The notes beneath the pieces are model-generated. The model searched no databases. It had not been told where the DNA came from and worked only from the letters and a program-made list of their open reading frames with translations. The position numbers and the translations under genes were made by a program. Source: Agapanthus africanus (Eukaryota > Streptophyta > Magnoliopsida > Asparagales > Amaryllidaceae). Taken from it: a DNA stretch of 64,000 nucleotides. Where the stretch lies: assembly GCA_030015575.1 (NCBI GenBank), contig CM057339.1, forward strand, positions 700,674,761-700,738,760, read 5' to 3'. How positions within the stretch are numbered: the stretch's first letter is position 1; each line of letters begins with the position of its first letter. Below, in pieces: positions 59,116 through 64,000 of this stretch.

Positions 59116-59526
59116 CTAGTCCTCACCCTCGGGAGGGAAAACGAAGAAAAATTTCTTTTTCCAATCATGAATGGAGGAAGGCAAGGCCACGACCCCGGTC
59201 CCGGCAGCGACCCCTGGCCGCTTCCTGAAAGTAAGATAAACCCATCTCGGGTCGCCCGCTCGACCGCCGGGGTGACTCTTGAAGACGAGGGAGGAATCGA
59301 AAAGGGAAAGGCTGAAGGGAACCGCCTGCAACTTCGGGCAGATCAAGAACCCAAGGAGAATCCTCCACGAGTTCGGCACTAACTGGCCAGGGGCCAAACC
59401 GAAGAAATTCAGCGCGGCGATGACCTCAGGAGAGAAGGGCAGGCGCATTCCGCCCCAAAAAGCTTCCAAATACAGGGTAATCTCCCTGCCCCGTACCTGA
59501 TCTGCCCTCTCTCCCTCCCTGGCCAA
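59116..59526 (-). pseudogene. fragment with plant gypsy-type antisense ORF domain
   Basis: 136 residues: MRLPFSPEVIAALNFFGLAP, GQLVPNSWRILLGFLICPKL, then SSIHDWKKKFFFVF. This is the recognisable pattern (LPFxPxxxxxLxxxGLAPxQLxPNxW...GWKxxFF) of the family Pfam describes as a putative gypsy-type transposon domain (PF04195, from memory). It is not a gag or pol part. The function is unknown. Confidence 0.75.
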
Positions 59527-60242
59527 ATGAAGCGTGTAGCGCAGGGGATGTGAAAGAGAGCCCGAGCGTTGGCGAGCTCGTCCTCATGCCTTACCCAGCA
59601 CGAGGTGCAGGGGGCCACATCTGCCTCCTCCTCCCGGGAGGCGGCCCCCGCCTCACGATCCCGGGGAGAGGATCCAACCCTTGCTCCCCGAGGAGACTCA
59701 GACACAGCTAAAGGAACCCTAGCATCTACTCCTACAACGTCTACTGATTCTACAGGGGAAGAAATCTAACCTTGGAAAAGAAATTCTTCAAGGGCTGAAA
59801 AAAAGAGAAAGGAGACGAGCGTCGAGCAGCCGAGACTTGAGAGAGGAAAATATGAAGGAGTAAGGGCCCTAGGGTGGACTCCACCCATATTTATTACTGC
59901 ATACGGCCTCATCCAACGGCGCCCATCGTCTCCCGCCAAAATTGCTCCTCACGCCCAGCGGCTCCGATCGCTCCACGTGGCAGTCTAGCACTGAACCGCG
60001 TCCCATCAGACGCCGCATGCCTGCATATATCGCATCAGCCAGTCGACGTCCGACACGTGGACCGTCGCTTCAATTGCAGGGTGCACGAACCGGCACACCT
60101 TCTTTAAATGCAAAGATCTCGCCTTGATTCGCTAGCGGAAAAGACAACCAACGGCACGAGGACTCGTCCCGACGAAACCCTAGAAGGGATCTCACCTCGG
60201 GAGGCCCGGCAGTCCACTCCTGACCCGACCCACTAGCTGGTC

Positions 60243-60260
60243 GGGACAAGAGTGGGGGGG
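60243..60260 (+). other. A polypurine tract
   Basis: GGGACAAGAGTGGGGGGG precedes CTAA and the 3' LTR at 60265. It confirms that A reads on the plus strand. Confidence 0.88.
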
Positions 60261-60264
60261 CTAA

Positions 60265-60993
60265 TGATGGTGCTCGATATTGGCGATCCCCAAGATCATG
60301 ACACGTGGCAGGTGACGTGTCCTAGAACCCAGAAGAAGGGGCCCACAGGGGCCAACCAAGCCACCATGTACCCGACCTGCAAACATAAGCCGGCCCTCCT
60401 CAGGGCCCCCTGCAGATTGGCCTCCTCGGTCCCGTGGCTCGCGCCGTGCTGCCACAAGGCCTGGACTCCTCGTCCTCCTCGCTCGTCCCGAGCTCCAGTC
60501 CGAGGCCGTCTTCCTCGGCCCTCCGACCAAGGCCGTCGCTCACGGGCGTAACAGCCGCTCCGCGAATCTCGCAATGCGCTGATTCTATGTCGGCAACATC
60601 CCACGTTCCACGCCAGCAATCCCCATTAATGGACGATCCGCTTTCCACGCGGGCGTGACGTAGGGGGCGTAACCACCGGCGAGATTCTCGCGCCTGCTGC
60701 TGCGTGCTCCACCGCTATATAAACCCCCATCACAGAAGGGTCAATTAAGCCATTTTTCACTCTTTTAAGCCGTTACTCTGCTCGGATCTCATCACTAACT
60801 TGATCGTCGGAGGGCCTTGGTGGTACCAAACCACCCCGGGACTTCTTTGCAGGTACTCGGCATCAAATTCCTCACTCCACTTCTTCTTCCAAAACCCATT
60901 GAGACCCACACGCAACAGGAAAGAACCAACAAAGCCCACCAGGAGATCAACGGAAGACAACATCTGACGGAGATCCGAAAAGGACCTCCATCA
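60265..60993 (+). repeat. A 3' LTR
   Basis: It has the same 729-bp length as the 5' LTR, with the TATA box CTATATAAAC at 60713-60722. It ends CCATCA before the TSD ATTCC. AT-rich D2 LTR sequence resumes at 60999. Confidence 0.95.
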
Positions 60994-60998
60994 ATTCC

Positions 60999-61164
60999 GA
61001 ATATATAATTTGTTATTATATATTTGTTATGAGTATAATTAGTTATTGTGTTAGTTATTTGATTTGTTGAGATAGAGAGGTGATCTATAACTTTCTATAT
61101 ATAAATTGTATAAACTTCTATTCTAATTAAGTCAATAAAATTATTCTTCTCCCAATTTATTTCT
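60999..61164 (+). repeat. D2 3' LTR remainder
   Basis: It matches 24700-24870 of the 5' copy (GAATATATAATTTGTTATTA through CAATTTATTTCT). It is followed by the AGATC TSD at 61165-61169. Confidence 0.82.
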
Positions 61165-61169
61165 AGATC

Positions 61170-63550
61170 TTTAGCCAATAAGTCGTTTCAGAAATGAACA
61201 TTTCGTTCGGCTGTTAGGGCCTACTTTATTTTTTGAGCTAAGATAAGATTTTCACAACGTAGTCTAAATTTAAATTTAAGTTTTTATTATAAAAGAAAAA
61301 AGAAGTTATGCACGGTTAGGCGTTCATTTGGAGTTTAGATAACCAAAGTATATTTAGTTTCGAAGTCGAGATAATCAAAGTTGTCTAAAATTCAATCCAA
61401 GCGGCTTTTCCTGAATTGCAAAACATGAACGCAAAACATCCACCCAGGAATTTATTCTGCTCCAAAGGAAATGTTTTAGAGTTTGAACAACTCGAAAGCC
61501 AAACCCAACAAAGATATATGAATTTTAAGTGGATATATATAGGGTCTTGCAAAGTAGAGTTTGGATAATCTTAAGCATACAAGATCTTGCTAAGGCTATT
61601 TTAACTGCAAACATGATTCGGCCCTTATGGTTGTAAGCCTAATCCATGTTATCAATTCTATACTCCGTTTTTTCCCTTAATTATCCAAAAAAGAAAAACT
61701 CTTTAATCTAACTCTATCTAAATAATTTGAATCCCTTTTTTCCTACCTTAATTAGATTTCTCTTGACTTAATTCTGGAAATAGCTCGTATAGAAATGGCA
61801 GTTTTGCCATCTTTATGTGTAGTTTAATGTTAATAGGATCTCAAGTTAAATATCGAACCGACTTTTTCCCAATGGCACAAAATTTCCTGAGTGGGACCCA
61901 TCCTCCACCCCCACAAGGAAAATTTTATTATGCATGTTACCATGACCATTTTCTCATTGTCTTTCTTTAAATTAAATATAAATCGATCACTAAGGCCCTG
62001 TTTGAGTTTTCTTTGAAAATCAAAAATCAAGAGTTGAAAGTATCGGTATAACAATGGTATTTATTTAAGGAAAATGTATTGCGCACTTTAAGAATAGTGA
62101 AAATTGGGGTCCTTTCTAGAACACTAGAAAAAAAATCAGAAAATGGCAAGACATAGAGTAGTTAAGTGAGAAATAAAAATAAATAAATAAACAATACATG
62201 ATGTGAGAATCTTAGCTAACTATCCTTAAAAAAAATAGCTTCAATTTTAATCTTCCGATTTTAATTCCGCAAAATCTTCCATATAATCCTGAACGGAAGG
62301 GCTCCTCATCTGATTTCGATAAAGTGTTGGTCCATGATTCAATCTTATTCATAGTCAGGAAAGATCATTTAGCCACGTCATGCTGAAAAAACAAAATAGG
62401 AAATCTAATTGTTGGCAGAAAATAGGAGTATGAACTCTTGATTTTTTTCACTTTTTGCTCAAGTTCACATGAATAGACCGATCCATAACAAGGATTGCAT
62501 TCGGATATATAGATATATATTATTAATATTTTTCGGATATAAATACAGAGATAGTTTTGGCAATATTATTTGCATCTGGATGTGGATATCAAGATATACA
62601 AAATCGGATATAGACCTATTGCGACGTAGGTCAAGACTAGAGTCTGGCCAAAACCTTCACTTTCACATGTATGTATACGCATTCAGTAGCGTGCCCCCAC
62701 TGTATTAAGATCTTTTATTACATGCAGGGGTGCATGTAATGTATATGTTACAAGAGTAAATCGTAACTGAAAAACAAAGTGGCATCATGGTCCAAGCCTT
62801 GGGTTACTTTTACCCTCAAACAAGTCTTCGCTCTGCAAGTTAGAGTCCTCGGTTGTTTGTTATCCCTTTAACCTTTTGCAAATTAAAACTACAAATATTA
62901 AATTAAAATTATTTGAGAAGTTATGGACTACTCATGAAAAGCATGAGCACATGCATAATCTCACCATCCATTTGTGAATAGACGGTGAGATGAATTTTTT
63001 ATCTCACGGTCCATTGGTTAAGTGATGGACGCTTCTCATCAATAAGATAAAACAGTAATGTCTCCGCTAAATTTGGTACTAAAGACGTTTCACACGATTA
63101 AGTAAATTTCCATTTACCGCTAAATGAGCAAAGTAAACAACTCCCATTTTATTATATTGATGATCATCCTTAATCCAGAGACATTCTCAACTACGAACGC
63201 TAACAACACTTTGAAATTTCTTAGTTATAGCTTACATATTCCTTTAATATATCTTATTCTTGACTAAGGTTTGATTAATGGCGTAGTGTTACTTAGACCT
63301 TTTTTCAATAAATTTACAATTCAACTTCTTGCATCTAAGTCCCATTAAGTCACAACTCGAAAATAGATTAACATGCATTTCTTCTAATATAATAGACTGG
63401 CTTTAGAAATAAATTAAATAATCAAAATTTTCTCTTCCTAAATTATTTGAACCCTCGTAAAGCTCAACTCTATAAAGAAGCAATGATCCTAACTTAACAA
63501 CTTTTATTCAAATATTTAATACTAACTCCAACAATTTTGAATTATAGAAG
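61170..63550. other. AT-rich intergenic DNA, nothing recognised
   Basis: No long open frame, LTR, RNA gene or clear transposon end. The only local structure I note is a perfect 10-bp stem-loop at 62717-62740 and a GATATA-rich stretch at 62495-62630. It may be flanking DNA of a gene outside the window. Confidence 0.55.
62717..62740. repeat. perfect stem-loop ATTACATGCA-GGGG-TGCATGTAAT
   Basis: Ten paired bases around a GGGG loop. The stem holds two CATGCA (RY-type) motifs. It may be chance or the trace of a short inverted element. Confidence 0.7.
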
Positions 63551-64000
63551 CACTACTACAATATGGGGTTGCCCCTACGGCTACAGGAATCCGTAGGAGC
63601 AACTTTTTATTGCCCCTACGGACTAATCAGTAGGTCCCCATAGTTGTTCCTACGGTGTCCTACGTTTTAATTTTAAAATATTAAATCATAATTTGTTGTT
63701 TGGCCCTACGAAGCCGTAAACAAATGACATACGGTGAAGTCCGTAGGGGCATATAAATGAGTATTTAATATAAGAAGGCACAGAAAAGCACTACGCCTCG
63801 ATCTCGTTCCCAAAATTCTCTCTCAATCTGTCCCCCGTGTCTTGATCTCGTTCCCGCGCCTCCAATTTTTTCCTCTTCGCCACCGCCCGCGGCCTGCCAC
63901 CGCCCTCGTTCCCGAAACTTCCTCGTCGACTTTCTCGTCGCCACCGCCCGCGAGCCGTCGCCGATTGCGTCGTCGACCACCGGTCTCCTCCGTCGTCTCC
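63551..64000 (+). mobile_element. CACTA (En/Spm-type) DNA transposon, left end, runs off the window
   Basis: It begins CACTACTACAATATGGGG, the CACTA terminal signature. Subterminal CCTACGG/CCGTAGG motifs occur in both orientations at 63574, 63590, 63615, 63650, 63703 and 63740, as is usual for this superfamily. The preceding AAG could be the 3-bp TSD. From about 63780 the sequence becomes C/T- and GC-rich (repeated CTCGTTCCC and CGCCACCGCCCGCG), which could be a 5' leader or captured gene sequence. No transposase is visible in the window. Confidence 0.75.

Larger units (their letters stand above)
57601..59850 (-). pseudogene. antisense coding region 2 in A
   Basis: Several minus-strand open segments lie in one direction: 59409-59705, 59116-59526, 58906-59112, 58496-58744 and 57994-58359, then AATAAA at 57701-57706. 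Its 3' end resembles that of antisense unit 1: the GGAGCC...ATACCCTTTG...AATAAA sequence occurs in both. This is the antisense extra-gene arrangement known from Tat elements. The region is fragmentary. Confidence 0.65.
25623..60993 (+). mobile_element. A: Ty3/gypsy Tat-lineage element, non-autonomous type, broken by two insertions
   Basis: Two 729-bp LTRs (25623-26351 and 60265-60993) flank it, bordered by the perfect TSD ATTCC (25618-25622 and 60994-60998). After the 5' LTR come the PBS and gag; gag is split by B (27341-47211). Then come an antisense unit, element C (48817-56472), a hairpin repeat array, a second antisense coding region and a PPT. No protease, RT or integrase is visible, so the parent copy probably depended on a relative. 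Counting by eye, the LTRs differ at about 39 of 729 sites (~5%), suggesting an age of the order of 2 million years at a grass-type rate of 1.3e-8. Without insertions it is about 7.8 kb. Confidence 0.93.
24695..61164 (+). mobile_element. D2: short copia derivative carrying the whole A/B/C nest
   Basis: D2's own parts are the 5' LTR (24695-24870), a PBS-like site (24871-24884), an RNase H remnant (25051-25616) and a 3' LTR whose first bases are at 25617-25622 and remainder at 60999-61164. AGATC direct repeats flank it (24690-24694 and 61165-61169). Without insertions it is only about 1.1 kb, far below a full copia, so it is a shortened, broken member of the D1 family. Element A entered its 3' LTR. 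Confidence 0.82.

Noticed and set aside
62469-62708. 79-residue plus-strand frame in the right-hand intergenic stretch.
   Set aside because: It has an AT-rich, unremarkable composition with no splice or domain support.

Overview
The window is plant nuclear DNA, almost certainly from an angiosperm with a large, retrotransposon-rich genome. The evidence is the content: Ty3/gypsy (Tekay/Del-like, Tat and Athila/Tat-like) and Ty1/copia LTR elements nested in one another, a hAT-like short element, a CACTA end, and organelle-like fragments (a group II intron domain V and a trnN-like piece). I see no convincing intact host gene. The only host-type coding remnants are two copies of an unrecognised gene fragment lying in a large palindrome at 21.5-23.3 kb.

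Layout. (1) 1-20.3 kb is a nest whose layers can be ordered from target-site duplications (TSDs). A copia fragment D1 (19532-20298) was entered by a minus-strand copia, E (LTR start at 15916-16208 and 19347-19531). E was entered by copia K1 (3' LTR 13946-15915) and by a solo Ty3 LTR, S2 (16209-19346, TSD ATACT). K1 was entered by the minus-strand Ty3 element T1 (1-10457), whose LTR was entered by solo LTR S1 (5449-9240, TSD CATAA). (2) 20.3-24.7 kb is the only stretch that is not LTR element: an organelle-like segment with a 34-nt group II domain V, a 1.77-kb palindrome, and a hAT-like element with a trnN-like segment. (3) 24.7-61.2 kb is a second nest. A shortened copia D2 (TSD AGATC) holds Tat element A (25623-60993, 729-bp LTRs, TSD ATTCC). 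A in turn holds Tat element B in its gag (27341-47211, LTRs of about 3.8 kb) and the small, young Athila/Tat-like element C (48817-56472, 1763-bp LTRs). (4) 61.2-63.55 kb is AT-rich DNA in which I recognise nothing. (5) At 63551 a CACTA transposon end begins and runs off the window.

How the parts relate. A has gag but no visible pol, and carries two antisense units with their own poly(A) signals. C has LTRs, PBS, PPTs and one open frame with no recognisable gag or pol. Both therefore look non-autonomous, dependent on proteins made elsewhere. B has RNase H and integrase blocks, in two tandem copies.

The most unusual signal is in the untranslated parts of A, B and C. They are built largely from families of short hairpin units arranged in tandem. 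From unit to unit the stem sequence changes, but both sides of the stem tend to change together, while the loop stays nearly constant. This recurs in at least six unrelated sequence families in the window. All counts and identities were made by eye.
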